In this document: piece after piece, positions 26,914 to 36,480 of the stretch
Position numbering within the stretch: position 1 is the first letter of the stretch
Layout of the letters: the number at the start of each line of letters is the position of its first letter
Assembly (NCBI RefSeq): GCF_041514305.1
Contig: NZ_JBGMWH010000004.1
Span: 186,001 to 250,000, forward strand
DNA: 64,000 nucleotides
Source of the DNA: Salinarimonas chemoclinalis
GTDB lineage: Bacteria; Pseudomonadota; Alphaproteobacteria; Rhizobiales; Beijerinckiaceae
Direction: 5' to 3'
Position numbers and translations under genes: made by a program
The notes under the pieces: model-generated
What the model was told of the DNA's origin: nothing
What the model saw: only the letters and a program-made list of their open reading frames with translations
Databases searched by the model: none

Positions 26914-27741
26914 TCACCGCAGCATCATCAGCGAGATCCGCGAGGCCGCGTCGAGCAGCTCCGGCAGGACCTGCGCCTGCATCTCCTTCGTCGTCAGCCG
27001 CACGCTCGGGCAGCAGACGTTGAGCGCCGCGACCACCTCGCCGGCGCGGTTCTTGATCGGCGCGGAGATCGAGCGCAGGCCCACCTCCAGCTCCTGGTCG
27101 ACGATCGCCCAGCCCTGCCGGCGCGTCTCGTCGATCAGGCTCGCGAGTTGGACCTTCGAGGTCACGGTGTGGGGGGTGATCTTCTCGAGCACCGCACCAT
27201 CGAGATAGGCGTTCAGCTTGTCCTCGGGGAGCCCGGCGAGGAGCACGCGGCCGGTCGAGACCGCGTGCGCCGGCGCCCGGCTGCCGAGGTTGATGCCGAT
27301 GCTGACGACGCGCTGCGACGTGGCGCGGGCCACGTAGCGCACCGCGTCGTCGTCGAGCACGGCGACGAACACCGATTCCTGCAGGCGCTGCGCCAGCTCG
27401 TCGACGACCGGCTGCATGATCTCGGTGATGTCCATCGAGGACAGGAGCGAGAAGCCGAGCTCGAGCACCTTCGGGCGCAGGCGGAAGTACTTGCCGTCCG
27501 TCTCGGCGTAGCCCTCGCGCACCAGCGTGAGCAGGAAGCGGCGAACGGCGGCGCGCGTCATCGCGGTGCGCTCCGCCACCTCGCTCAGCGTCATGCGCGA
27601 CTTCGCGCGGTTGAACGCGCGGATGACCTCGAGCCCGCGGGCGAGCGAGGTCACGTAGTCGCGATCCTCGTTGCCCGCCTCGGCGACGGCGTCCGGGAGC
27701 ACGTCGGTGCGGTCCTCGTCCCGCAGATCGTCGTTGGCCAT
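26914..27741 (-). CDS. IclR-family transcriptional regulator (PcaU/PcaR-like)
   Basis: 275 residues. An N-terminal winged helix-turn-helix (about 28-90: YVTSLARGLEVIRAF, then MTLSEVAERTAMTRAAVRRFL) and a C-terminal effector domain with GSRAPAHAVSTGRVLLA and DQELEVGLRSISAPI, matching the Pca/Pob regulator branch. ATG 27741 chosen because GAGGACC precedes it and the longer frame would run into the upstream gene. It lies 50 bases after the aldehyde dehydrogenase gene, on the same transcript behind site D, so it is probably autoregulated. It is the only regulator gene between 1 and 49 kb and the likely binder of sites A-H (inference). Confidence 0.9.
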   Translation of the reverse strand: MANDDLRDEDRTDVLPDAVAEAGNEDRDYVTSLARGLEVIRAFNRAKSRMTLSEVAERTAMTRAAVRRFLLTLVREGYAETDGKYFRLRPKVLELGFSLLSSMDITEIMQPVVDELAQRLQESVFVAVLDDDAVRYVARATSQRVVSIGINLGSRAPAHAVSTGRVLLAGLPEDKLNAYLDGAVLEKITPHTVTSKVQLASLIDETRRQGWAIVDQELEVGLRSISAPIKNRAGEVVAALNVCCPSVRLTTKEMQAQVLPELLDAASRISLMMLR

Positions 27742-27791
27742 GGGTGGTCCTCGGTTCGGGCCGCTGCCTCGACGGGCAACGGCGAGATGCA

Positions 27792-29264
27792 TCAGGCGCC
27801 GATGCCCGCGGCGCACAGGTATTTCACCTCGAGGAAATCTTCAATGCCGTATTTGGAGCCTTCCCGTCCCGTGCCGGACTCCTTCAACCCTCCGAAGGGC
27901 GCACCCTCGTACGAGAACAGACCGGTGTTCAGCCCGATCACGCCGAAGTCGAGCGCCTCGCCCACACGCCACGCGCGACCGAGGTCGCGTGTGAAGTAGT
28001 AGGCGGCGAGGCCGAACTCGGTCGCGTTGGCGAGCGTGATCGCCTCGTCCTCCGTCGTGAAGCGGAAGACCGGCGCGAGCGGCCCGAACGTCTCCTCGCG
28101 CGCGACCCGCATCGCGGGGGTGACGTCCGCCATCACGGTCGGCTCGTAGAACGTTCCGCCGCGCGCGTGCCTGCGGCCGCCGGTGACGACCCGCGCCCCG
28201 CCGGCGAGCGCGTCGGCGACGTGTGCCTCCACCTTCGCGACCGCGGCCTCGTCGATCAGCGGCCCGAGCTCGACGCCCGCCTCGAACCCGTCGCCCACCT
28301 TCATCGCGGCGACCGCCTCGGCGAATCGCGCGACGAAGGCGTCGTAGACCCCGTCCTGCACGAGGATACGGTTGGCGCACACGCAGGTCTGGCCGGTGTT
28401 GCGGAACTTCGAGGCGATCGCGCCCGCGACGGCGCGCTCGAGATCCGCGTCGTCGAAGACGATCAGCGGCGCGTTGCCGCCGAGCTCCAGCGAGAGCTTC
28501 TTCATCGTGCCCGCGCAGGTGCGCATCAGGTCCTTGCCCACCTCGGTGGAGCCCGTGAAGGTCAGCTTGCGCACGGCGGGGTTCGTGGCGAGTTCGTCGC
28601 CGACGACCCGCGCCTTGCCCGGCACGACGTTGAAGACGCCGTTGGGCAGCCCGGCCTCGACGGCGAGCGCGGCGAGCGCCAGCGCCGACAGCGGGGTGGC
28701 GCTGGCGGGCTTGAGCACCATGGTGCAGCCCGCGGCAAGCGCCGGGCCGGCCTTGCGCGGGATCATCGCCATCGGGAAGTTCCACGGCGTGATGGCGGCG
28801 CACACGCCCACCGGCTGCTTGAGCGCGAAGAGGCGCCGATCCGGATCGTTGGTGGGGATCGTGTCGCCGTAGACGCGCTTGCCCTCCTCGGCGAACCACT
28901 CGATGAACGCCGCTCCGTAGAGGATCTCGCCCTTGGCCTCCGCCAGCGGCTTGCCCTGCTCGGCGGTGAGGATGGCGGCGAGCTCGTCGGCACGCGCGAC
29001 GACGAGGTCGTACCAACGCCGCAGGATCGCGGCGCGCGCCTTGGCGGTGGTCGCCCGCCAGCCGGGGAGCGCCGCCTCCGCGGCGGCGATCGCGGCGCGG
29101 GTGTCCGCGACCGTTGCGCTCGCGACCTCGGCGACCACGGCCCCGGTCGAGGGGTTCGTCACGGCGAAGGTCGCGGCGTCGGACGCGGGCCGCCAGGCGC
29201 CGTCTATGTGGAGGCCCGTCCTGACGAGGTCGGAGTGCGTGACGAGATCGGCGGCCATGTCCAT
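27792..29264 (-). CDS. NAD(P)-dependent aldehyde dehydrogenase, succinate-semialdehyde (GabD) type
   Basis: 490 residues. Catalytic C294 in GQTCVCANR, general base E260 in LELGGNAP, TPWNFP at 159-164 and FTGSTEVG cofactor loop near 236. Length and the double-Cys segment match GabD-like semialdehyde dehydrogenases, a group that includes 2-oxoglutarate semialdehyde dehydrogenase of hydroxyproline and pentose pathways. It would oxidise an aldehyde released by the amine or lyase enzymes to a TCA-cycle acid. Start at the first ATG of a close ATG pair, behind GGGGAG; site D is 25 bases upstream. Confidence 0.9.
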   Translation of the reverse strand: MDMAADLVTHSDLVRTGLHIDGAWRPASDAATFAVTNPSTGAVVAEVASATVADTRAAIAAAEAALPGWRATTAKARAAILRRWYDLVVARADELAAILTAEQGKPLAEAKGEILYGAAFIEWFAEEGKRVYGDTIPTNDPDRRLFALKQPVGVCAAITPWNFPMAMIPRKAGPALAAGCTMVLKPASATPLSALALAALAVEAGLPNGVFNVVPGKARVVGDELATNPAVRKLTFTGSTEVGKDLMRTCAGTMKKLSLELGGNAPLIVFDDADLERAVAGAIASKFRNTGQTCVCANRILVQDGVYDAFVARFAEAVAAMKVGDGFEAGVELGPLIDEAAVAKVEAHVADALAGGARVVTGGRRHARGGTFYEPTVMADVTPAMRVAREETFGPLAPVFRFTTEDEAITLANATEFGLAAYYFTRDLGRAWRVGEALDFGVIGLNTGLFSYEGAPFGGLKESGTGREGSKYGIEDFLEVKYLCAAGIGA

Positions 29265-29289
29265 GGGTGTTGGTCTCCCCGTTGATGAT

Positions 29290-29314
29290 GTTCGTATATC
29301 GCACAAGCGTGCGG
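29290..29314 (+). promoter_or_regulatory. Shared operator, site D (three half-sites)
   Basis: Half-sites GTTCGT (29290), TCGCAC (29299) and GTGCGG (29309); palindrome CGCAC-N4-GTGCG. It ends 25 bases upstream of the aldehyde dehydrogenase start on the minus strand, so it likely governs that gene and the co-transcribed IclR gene. Confidence 0.65.
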
Positions 29315-29445
29315 ATTTATCCAGCGCTCCCACCCGAAGTCCATCGGTCGGAAGCGGAGAACCGGTCGCTCCTGGACATGGCGCGGAGAAATCGGCCCGG
29401 ACGGTGGAGGCCCTGCGCGTGCGGCCGGGGCCTTACCCCCAATGA

Positions 29446-29463
29446 TTCGCACATTCGTGCGAA
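29446..29463. promoter_or_regulatory. Shared operator, site E (perfect palindrome)
   Basis: Perfect inverted repeat TTCGCAC (29446) and GTGCGAA (29457) around ATTC. No third half-site is visible on either side. It lies 115 bases upstream of the polyamine-type ABC operon. Confidence 0.65.
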
Positions 29464-29578
29464 AAACCGCTTGAAATGTGCTCGTGTTTGCGCAGCATGG
29501 TTCGCGAGAGATCTCGCGTATCGGCGCCTTGCACCGTGGCCGGAGCCGATCGCGGACGGCATCGCAGAGGAGACGACG

Positions 29579-30790
29579 ATGGGTTCGACGAGCTTCGAGA
29601 ACCGGCTGCGCCGCCAGGCCGCCTCCAACCCCCTGCGCGACATGGGGCTTCGCAGCGCCGGCTTGACGCGCCGCGCGCTGATGGGCTCGATCGCCGCCGC
29701 GGGCGCTCTGGCCGCGACCGGAGGCTCGCGCGCCTTCGCCCAGGAGCGGCCACTGAGCCTTCTCACCTGGGATCCCTACACCGATCCGCGCCTCGTCGAC
29801 CTGTGGAAGCGGGAGACCGGCGGCGACATCCGCTCCGAGATCCACATCTCCGACCCGACCTCGGTCAACCGCCTGCGCGCGGGCGAGACACGGGTCTGGG
29901 ACTTCGTCAACCTCAACAACCCCTGGGCGCGCGAGCAGATGTGGCCCGACCAGCTGATTCGCGACCTGCCGAAGGACCGGTTCGAGCCGCTCTACGGCCA
30001 GATGAAGGAGAAGTTCGCGCCGCCCTACAAGTGGGCCATGAGCAAGGACGGCGAGCACCTGCTCGGCGTCGTGCAGCGCTACGAGACCTTCGACTTCGTG
30101 GTGAACTCGGACGTGATCTCGCCGCAGCTCGCCAAGGACGAGGGCTGGGACCTCTTCAACAATCCGGATTTCGCCGGGCGCTACGGCATCCTCGCCTACG
30201 AGGACTGGAACGTCATGGACATCTGCATGGGCGCGGGCATCCATCCGTTCGCGGAGAAGACCGCGGCCGACATCGAGAAGTTCGGCGAGGTGGCGATGGC
30301 GTGGTGCCGCAACGCCAAGCTCGTCACCACCGATTTCGTGCAGCTCAACCTCGCCATCCTCAACGGCGAGATCGACCTCTACTTCACCGGCGGCACCTAC
30401 ACGACCTCCTCGGCGCGACTCGAGGGCCTCTCGAACCTCTACGCCATCACGCCCGCCCGCGGCCCGGCGGACGGCAAGGGCGGCATCAACTGGATCGAGC
30501 TGAACTCGGCCGTGAACAATCCCGATCCGCACCCGCGGATCCTCGACTATCTGGAGTGGATCACGACGCCGGACGCGGCCTGGATCGTCTCGCACGGCAA
30601 CGGCAACCTCCAGCCGGTCTCGCAGATGTCCCAGCCGGAGCTGTTCTCGCGCTACGGGTCCGAGGAGCTCGACGCCCTGCAATGGGACGAGTTCGACGAG
30701 CGCATCGCCAACGCCGTGGAGTTCGACATCGTGCCCCAGTACGATGCGCTCTACGACCTCTACACCAGGGCGATGCGCGCCCGCTCGTGA
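29579..30790 (+). CDS. Polyamine/opine-type ABC transporter substrate-binding protein (PotD-like, Tat signal)
   Basis: 403 residues. Twin-arginine signal LTRRALMGSIAAAGALAA with probable cleavage near FAQE at about 55. The mature protein starts LSLLTWDPYTDPRLVDLWKRETG and has the family 1/8-like fold used for polyamines, amino acid derivatives and opines. It would deliver its ligand to the two permeases encoded downstream. Start behind AGAGGAGA. First gene of a seven-gene run to 36377 under site E. Confidence 0.88.
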   Translation: MGSTSFENRLRRQAASNPLRDMGLRSAGLTRRALMGSIAAAGALAATGGSRAFAQERPLSLLTWDPYTDPRLVDLWKRETGGDIRSEIHISDPTSVNRLRAGETRVWDFVNLNNPWAREQMWPDQLIRDLPKDRFEPLYGQMKEKFAPPYKWAMSKDGEHLLGVVQRYETFDFVVNSDVISPQLAKDEGWDLFNNPDFAGRYGILAYEDWNVMDICMGAGIHPFAEKTAADIEKFGEVAMAWCRNAKLVTTDFVQLNLAILNGEIDLYFTGGTYTTSSARLEGLSNLYAITPARGPADGKGGINWIELNSAVNNPDPHPRILDYLEWITTPDAAWIVSHGNGNLQPVSQMSQPELFSRYGSEELDALQWDEFDERIANAVEFDIVPQYDALYDLYTRAMRARS

Positions 30791-30813
30791 CGGCGCGCGG
30801 GAGAGGGCCTGGG

Positions 30814-31953
30814 ATGTCCGATCGATCCGGTCCGGGCGTCGCGCCGGCGACGTCGGCGTCCGCGGCGCGGACCGCCGACGGCGGCGAGCCGGCGCTCTCG
30901 CTCGTCGGCGTCACCCGCGTCTTCGGGGGAAGCCGCGCGGTCGACGCGGTCGACCTCGAGATCCGCGAGGGCGAGTTCTTCACCATCGTCGGTCCCTCCG
31001 GATCGGGGAAGTCGACGCTCCTGCGCATGCTCGCGGGCCTCGACCGGCCGAGCGCGGGCGACATCCTCCTGCGCGGCCGGCGCGTCAACGACGTGCCGGC
31101 CAACGCGCGGCCCACTGCCATGGTCTTCCAGTCGCTCGCGCTGTTCGACCACATGAGCGTGGGCGACAACATCGCCTTCGCGCTGAAGATGCGCGGCGTC
31201 GCGCGGCTCGAGCGCATGGAGCGCGCGCGCGCGCTCCTCGACGTCGTGCACCTGCCGGCCGCCTACATCGACAAGCCGGTGACGCAATGCTCCGGCGGCG
31301 AGCGCCAGCGCGTGGCGCTCGCCCGCGCGCTCGCTTCCGACCCCGAGATCCTGTTCTTCGACGAGCCGCTCTCGGCCATCGACAACCGCCTGCGCAAGCT
31401 GCTCCAGGTCGAGATCAAGGAGCTGCACCGGCGCACGGGCAAGACCTTCGTCTACATCACCCACGCGCTCGAGGAGGCGATGGTGATGAGCGACCGAGTC
31501 GCGCTCATGCGCGCGGGGCGGATCGTGCAGGTCGCCCCGCCGCTCGAGATCTACGACCGGCCGACGAGCCGGTTCGTCGCGGAGTTCATGGGCGAGGTGA
31601 ACGTCTGGCGCGCGGTGCGCGAGGCGGGCGCCGTCACGCTCCCCGAGCTCGGCCTCGCCTTTCCCAGCGAGACGATCCCCGCACCCGAGGGCTTCCTCGT
31701 CGCGCGGCCCGAGAAGCTCGCGCTCCTGCGCGAGGGCGGCGCGGCGCCGGCGACGATCGCCGGCACGATCGTCGACGAGTTCGTGCTCGGCTCGCGCAAG
31801 CAGATCCATCTGCGGCCGGACGGCGCAGGTGAATCCGCTCGCGAGCGCCCGACCGTGTTCGGCGAGATCCCGGCCGATGCGGCGGCGCCGGGGCCCGGCG
31901 CGCGGGTGCGGCTCGGCCTCGCCTTCGCCGATTGCCGCTTCGTGACGGAGTGA
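30814..31953 (+). CDS. ABC transporter ATP-binding protein (PotA type)
   Basis: 379 residues. Walker A GPSGSGKST at 60-68, signature CSGGERQR (Cys in place of Leu), Walker B ILFFDEPLSAID and the switch histidine in YITHALEE. A 30-residue Ala/Ser/Gly leader precedes the domain, and the C-terminal TOBE-like part is present. ATG 30814 chosen behind GAGAGGG; an in-frame GTG at 30787 is the alternative. It powers the two following permeases. Confidence 0.9.
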   Translation: MSDRSGPGVAPATSASAARTADGGEPALSLVGVTRVFGGSRAVDAVDLEIREGEFFTIVGPSGSGKSTLLRMLAGLDRPSAGDILLRGRRVNDVPANARPTAMVFQSLALFDHMSVGDNIAFALKMRGVARLERMERARALLDVVHLPAAYIDKPVTQCSGGERQRVALARALASDPEILFFDEPLSAIDNRLRKLLQVEIKELHRRTGKTFVYITHALEEAMVMSDRVALMRAGRIVQVAPPLEIYDRPTSRFVAEFMGEVNVWRAVREAGAVTLPELGLAFPSETIPAPEGFLVARPEKLALLREGGAAPATIAGTIVDEFVLGSRKQIHLRPDGAGESARERPTVFGEIPADAAAPGPGARVRLGLAFADCRFVTE

Positions 31954-31957
31954 GGCG

Positions 31958-32836
31958 ATGGCGTCGCAGGATCACTCCAACGATCGCTCGCAGGACCGCT
32001 CGCGTGCGGGCCCAATCGCGATGGCGCCCGTCGCCGCGCTGCTCGTGGTCGGCTTCCTCGTCCCCCTCGTCCTCGTCGCCTGGCTGAGCCTGATGCCCGA
32101 GCGGACGTTCGGGCTGGACGCCGGCCTCACCGGCGCGAACTACGTGACGGCGGTACGCGACGGCTACGTCGTCCCGCTCGGCTGGTCGCTCGCCTTCGCG
32201 GCGGCGACGACCGCGATCTGCCTCCTCGTGTCCTGGCCCATGGCGAAGGTGCTCGCGCGCCGCGGCAGCGCCTTCGCGCTGACGGTGACGATCCTCGTGG
32301 CGCTGCCGATCTTCGTCTCGGAGAGCGTGCGCCTGTTCGGCACGTCGCTGTTCCTGATGCCGCGCGGCGGCATCCTCGCGGGCAGCGTGAACGCCCTCTT
32401 CGGTATCCAGATCGGCTCGATCCTCTACACAAAGACCGCGACGCTCGTCGGGCTCGTCTACGTCTACCTGCCCTTCGCGCTCTTCCCGATGATCCTCGGC
32501 CTCGCGCAGGTCCCGCGCGATCAGGTGGACGCGGCGCGCGATCTCGGCGCCTCGGGATGGCAGGTGCTGCGCGAGGTCGAGCTGCCGAACGCCATGCCCG
32601 GCCTCCTGATCGGCGGGCTGCTCGTCTTCGTCCTCGCCTTCGGCGCCAACACCGAGGCGAACGTCCTCGGGGGCCAATCGGTGGCGGTGATCACGAAGTC
32701 CATCGACCAGCGCTTCAGCTACGCCCAGGACTGGCCGCTCGGCTCGGCGCTGACGATCCTGGTGGCCGCCATCACGGCCGCCGTGGTGTTCCCGGTGCTC
32801 GCACGCATCGACCTCGACAGGCTCCTGCGGCGATGA
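31958..32836 (+). CDS. ABC transporter permease (PotB type)
   Basis: 292 residues, six membrane segments, with the first one (MAPVAALLVVGFLVPLVLVA) after a charged 20-residue leader. The EAA-like loop reads DAARDLGASGWQVLREVELP. Paired with the next gene by a 4-base overlap; together they form the channel of the polyamine-type importer. Confidence 0.9.
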   Translation: MASQDHSNDRSQDRSRAGPIAMAPVAALLVVGFLVPLVLVAWLSLMPERTFGLDAGLTGANYVTAVRDGYVVPLGWSLAFAAATTAICLLVSWPMAKVLARRGSAFALTVTILVALPIFVSESVRLFGTSLFLMPRGGILAGSVNALFGIQIGSILYTKTATLVGLVYVYLPFALFPMILGLAQVPRDQVDAARDLGASGWQVLREVELPNAMPGLLIGGLLVFVLAFGANTEANVLGGQSVAVITKSIDQRFSYAQDWPLGSALTILVAAITAAVVFPVLARIDLDRLLRR

Positions 32837-33660
32837 GCGCCGGCGATCCCACACGCGAGGGCGAGACCCTGCGCCGGGCGTTCACCGCGCTGGTCGTGGT
32901 GCTCCTGTACCTGCCGATCGTGAGCGTGGTGCTCGCCTCGCTCGCGAACACCCGCTACATGATCTTTCCCCACCGCGTCTGGACGATCGACGCCTATCGC
33001 GAGGCGATCGGGCAGTACACGACGGCGGACCTGCACGCCACCTCGCTGAAGATCGCCCTCCTCGTCGCCATCCTCGCCGTCGCGCTCGCGGTGCCGGGCG
33101 CGCTCGCCTTCGCCCGCTTCCGCTGGCGGGGGCGGCGCCTCTACCAGCGCGCGCTGCTCCTGCCGATCTTCTTCCCGCAACCGGTGCTCGGGCTCGCGCT
33201 CCTCGTCGCGCTCTCGGCCGCAGGCATCGTGCCGGATTGGCGCACCGCCGTCTTCGCCCATCTCGTCTGGGTCGTGCCGATCGCGACGCTGGTGATCTCG
33301 ATCCGCCTCTACGGCTTCGACCCGGCGCAGGAGGAGGCGGCGTACGATCTCGGCGCGACGCGGCTCCAGGCGTTCCGCGAGGTGACCCTGCCGGCGATCG
33401 CGCCGGGCATCGTCTCGGGCGCGCTCTTCGCCTTCCTGCTGTCGTGGTCGAACCTGCCGCTGTCGATGTACACGACGGGGGCGGACACGACGCTGCCGGA
33501 ATGGCTCTATTCGCGCATGGCGACGAACTACTCCCCGCAGGTCCCGGCGATCGCCGTCCTCTCCGTCGGCGCGAGCGCGCTGGCCGTCGCGGCGTTCCTC
33601 CTCGCCCGCGGGCTGTGGCGCCGCGCCGCCTCCTCGCCAGCCACACGAGCGACCTCATGA
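32833..33660 (+). CDS. ABC transporter permease (PotC type)
   Basis: 275 residues, six membrane segments beginning AFTALVVVLLYLPIVSVVLAS. EAA loop EEAAYDLGATRLQAFREVTLP with its leading residues. The ending RRAASSPATRATS is polar. Start and stop both overlap neighbours by 4 bases (ATGA), so the permeases and the isochorismatase-fold gene are translated together. Confidence 0.9.
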   Translation: MSAGDPTREGETLRRAFTALVVVLLYLPIVSVVLASLANTRYMIFPHRVWTIDAYREAIGQYTTADLHATSLKIALLVAILAVALAVPGALAFARFRWRGRRLYQRALLLPIFFPQPVLGLALLVALSAAGIVPDWRTAVFAHLVWVVPIATLVISIRLYGFDPAQEEAAYDLGATRLQAFREVTLPAIAPGIVSGALFAFLLSWSNLPLSMYTTGADTTLPEWLYSRMATNYSPQVPAIAVLSVGASALAVAAFLLARGLWRRAASSPATRATS

Positions 33661-34295
33661 CCGCACTCGGCCGCGACGCACCCTGGGAGCGCGCCACGAC
33701 CGCCCTCCTCCTCGTCGACATGCAGCGGATCTTCGCCGAGCCCGGCCTCGACCCAGCGCATCCCGAGCGCGGCGCCGACCACCCGTTCTACCGCGCGCTG
33801 GCCGAGCGGGTGGTCCCCAACCAGGTCGCTATGCTGGCGGCCGCGCGGGCGGCGGGCGTGCAGGTGCTGCACACGATCATCCAGGCGCTGACCGAGGACG
33901 GGCGCGACTGCTCGCTCGACCACAAGCTCTCGGGCATCGTCGTGCCGCGCTCGGCGCCAGAGGGCGCGATCATCGACGCGCTCGCGCCGGTGACGAACGA
34001 GATCGTGCTGCCGAAGACGTCGTCGGGCGTCTTCAATTCCACCAACATCGACTACGTCCTGCGCAACCTCGGCATCCGCACGCTGATCGTCGCCGGCATC
34101 GTCACGGACCAGTGCGTCGACATGGCGGTGCGCGACGCAGCCGATCGCGGCTACCTCGTCACCTGCGTGAGCGACGCCTGCGCCACCTATACGGACGCCC
34201 GCCACGCGGCTGCGCTGGCGGCCTTCGGCGGCTATTGCTGGATCGCCGACACGCGCACCGCCCTCGCCCGGCTGGAGGCCCTGCGCGATGCCTGA
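33657..34295 (+). CDS. Isochorismatase-family cysteine hydrolase
   Basis: 212 residues. The catalytic triad of the family is present: D21 in LLLVDMQ, K120 in VLPKTSSG and C153 in VTDQCVDMAV, with the cis-peptide segment AGIVT before it. Members hydrolyse amides such as N-carbamoylsarcosine, biuret, ureidoacrylate or nicotinamide. Coupling to a permease gene and to amide/ligase genes downstream suggests it removes a carbamoyl, formyl or similar amide group from the imported compound. It overlaps the next gene by 8 bases. Confidence 0.88.
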   Translation: MTALGRDAPWERATTALLLVDMQRIFAEPGLDPAHPERGADHPFYRALAERVVPNQVAMLAAARAAGVQVLHTIIQALTEDGRDCSLDHKLSGIVVPRSAPEGAIIDALAPVTNEIVLPKTSSGVFNSTNIDYVLRNLGIRTLIVAGIVTDQCVDMAVRDAADRGYLVTCVSDACATYTDARHAAALAAFGGYCWIADTRTALARLEALRDA

Positions 34296-35610
34296 ACCGA
34301 TGCCCCTCACCGCGCTCCTCACGACCGACTACGCCGGCATCACCCGCGGCCGCGCGATCCCGACCGCGACCTACGAGGCCGATCCGGATCGCGCCTCGAC
34401 CGGCTGGGTGCCGGCGAACCTCTCGCTCACGCCCTTCGACGTGATCGCGGACCCGAACCCGTGGGGCTCGCGCGGCGATTTGCGCCTGAAGGCCGATCCG
34501 CAGGCGCGCTACCGCACGGCGATCCCCGGCGCGACGACTCCCTTCGACTGCGTCATGGCGGACATCGTGGCGCTCGACGGCGCCCCATGGCCGCCCTGCG
34601 CGCGCGGCCTGCTGAAGGCGGCGCTGGCCGATCTCGAGGCCGTGAGCGGGCTTCGGCTCGTGTGCGCCTTCGAGCACGAGTTCCAGATCCTCGACGCGGG
34701 CTTCGCGCCCGCGCCGGCCTTCGGCCTCTTCGCGCTGCGCCGCGCCGACCCGCTCGGCCCCGTCCTCGCCGCGTGCCTGGACGAGGCCGGCATCGCGCCG
34801 GAGACGATCATCGCCGAGTACGGCCGCGACCAGATCGAGATCACGAGCGCACCGGCCGACGCCCTCGTCGCCGCCGATCGCGCGGTGGCGACCCGCGAGA
34901 TCGTGCGGGAGGTGGCGCTGCGCTCGGGGTACCGGGCGAGCTTCGCGCCGAAGACGGAGGTGGACGGCGTCGGCAACGGCGTGCACGTGCACATGAGCCT
35001 CGTCCATCCCGACGGGCGGCCGGCGAGCTTCGATCCCGCCCGGGAGGGGCGCCTATCCGCGCCGATGGGCGCCTTCCTCGCCGGAATCCTCCGCCGGGCG
35101 CCGGCCCTCGTCGCGCTCACCGCCCCGGCGCCGATCTCCTACCTGCGCCTGTCGCCGCACCACTGGAGCGCGGCCTGGACCTGGCTCGGAGACGCAGACC
35201 GCGAGGCGACCCTGCGCATCTGCCCCACCACGACCATGGGCGGGCGCGACCCGGCGCGGCAGTTCAACGTCGAGTACCGCGCCGCCGACGCCTGCGCCTG
35301 CCCGCATCTCGCGCTCGCCATGCTCGTCCGGGCCGGCGTCGAGGGCCTGCGAGGCGGGCTGCCGACGCCGCCGATCGTCGACGCCGACCCGCTGACGCTC
35401 GACGAGGGGGAGCGCGCGCGCCTCGGGCTCGCGCGCCTGCCGGGGTCTCTCCGCGAGGCCCTCGCCGCGCTCGAGGCCGATCCGGTCGCCTCCGCCTTCC
35501 TGCCGCCCGCCGCGCTCGAGACCTATCTCGGCATGAAGCGCGCCGAACTCGCGCTCGCCGGCGAGGCTCTGGACGACGCGCTCTGCGCGCGCTACGCCGC
35601 GATCTACTAG
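34288..35610 (+). CDS. Glutamine synthetase-like gamma-glutamyl ligase (PuuA/GlnA family)
   Basis: 440 residues, type I GS fold. The metal-binding ExE pair is in CAFEHEFQI, the HVHMSL histidine segment follows VGNGV, and the RxxR-type nucleotide region PTTTMGGRDPARQFNVEYR is close to the end of the core. Biosynthetic GlnA regulatory features (adenylylation tyrosine loop, about 470 residues) are not evident. Relatives join glutamate to amines such as putrescine, ethanolamine, methylamine or isopropylamine. Next to a polyamine-type importer it probably glutamylates the imported amine. Confidence 0.83.
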   Translation: MPEPMPLTALLTTDYAGITRGRAIPTATYEADPDRASTGWVPANLSLTPFDVIADPNPWGSRGDLRLKADPQARYRTAIPGATTPFDCVMADIVALDGAPWPPCARGLLKAALADLEAVSGLRLVCAFEHEFQILDAGFAPAPAFGLFALRRADPLGPVLAACLDEAGIAPETIIAEYGRDQIEITSAPADALVAADRAVATREIVREVALRSGYRASFAPKTEVDGVGNGVHVHMSLVHPDGRPASFDPAREGRLSAPMGAFLAGILRRAPALVALTAPAPISYLRLSPHHWSAAWTWLGDADREATLRICPTTTMGGRDPARQFNVEYRAADACACPHLALAMLVRAGVEGLRGGLPTPPIVDADPLTLDEGERARLGLARLPGSLREALAALEADPVASAFLPPAALETYLGMKRAELALAGEALDDALCARYAAIY

Positions 35611-35630
35611 AGCGGGGAACGAGCGACGGC

Positions 35631-36377
<747 letters not shown>

Positions 36378-36418
36378 TCGCAAGGCGGGCACGGCGCCCC
36401 TACGGATTCCCACCTGCC

Positions 36419-36443
36419 GCGCACCCGTGTACGCATGGCGCAC
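36419..36443 (-). promoter_or_regulatory. Shared operator, site F (three half-sites)
   Basis: Read on the minus strand: GTGCGC (36443-36438), GCGTAC (36434-36429) and GTGCGC (36424-36419). The palindrome core on the plus strand is CGCAC-N4-GTACG at 36420-36433. It ends 37 bases before the M24 gene, showing that gene has its own regulated promoter in spite of the same-strand gene just upstream. Confidence 0.6.
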
Positions 36444-36480
36444 GAATCACCCTGATGCCACCGAAGAGCGAGACCGACCC

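Larger units (their letters stand above)
29265..29578. other. Divergent 314-base control region
   Basis: No gene is supported here. It separates the aldehyde dehydrogenase/IclR operon from the polyamine-type ABC operon and holds two shared operators (D near the left gene, E in the middle), the only gap with two. The spacing suggests one site per promoter. Confidence 0.6.

Noticed and set aside
21448..29264. Firm naming as a trans-4-hydroxyproline pathway
   Set aside because: The enzyme families fit but no proline racemase/epimerase gene is in the window, and opine or D-amino acid oxidation fits as well.
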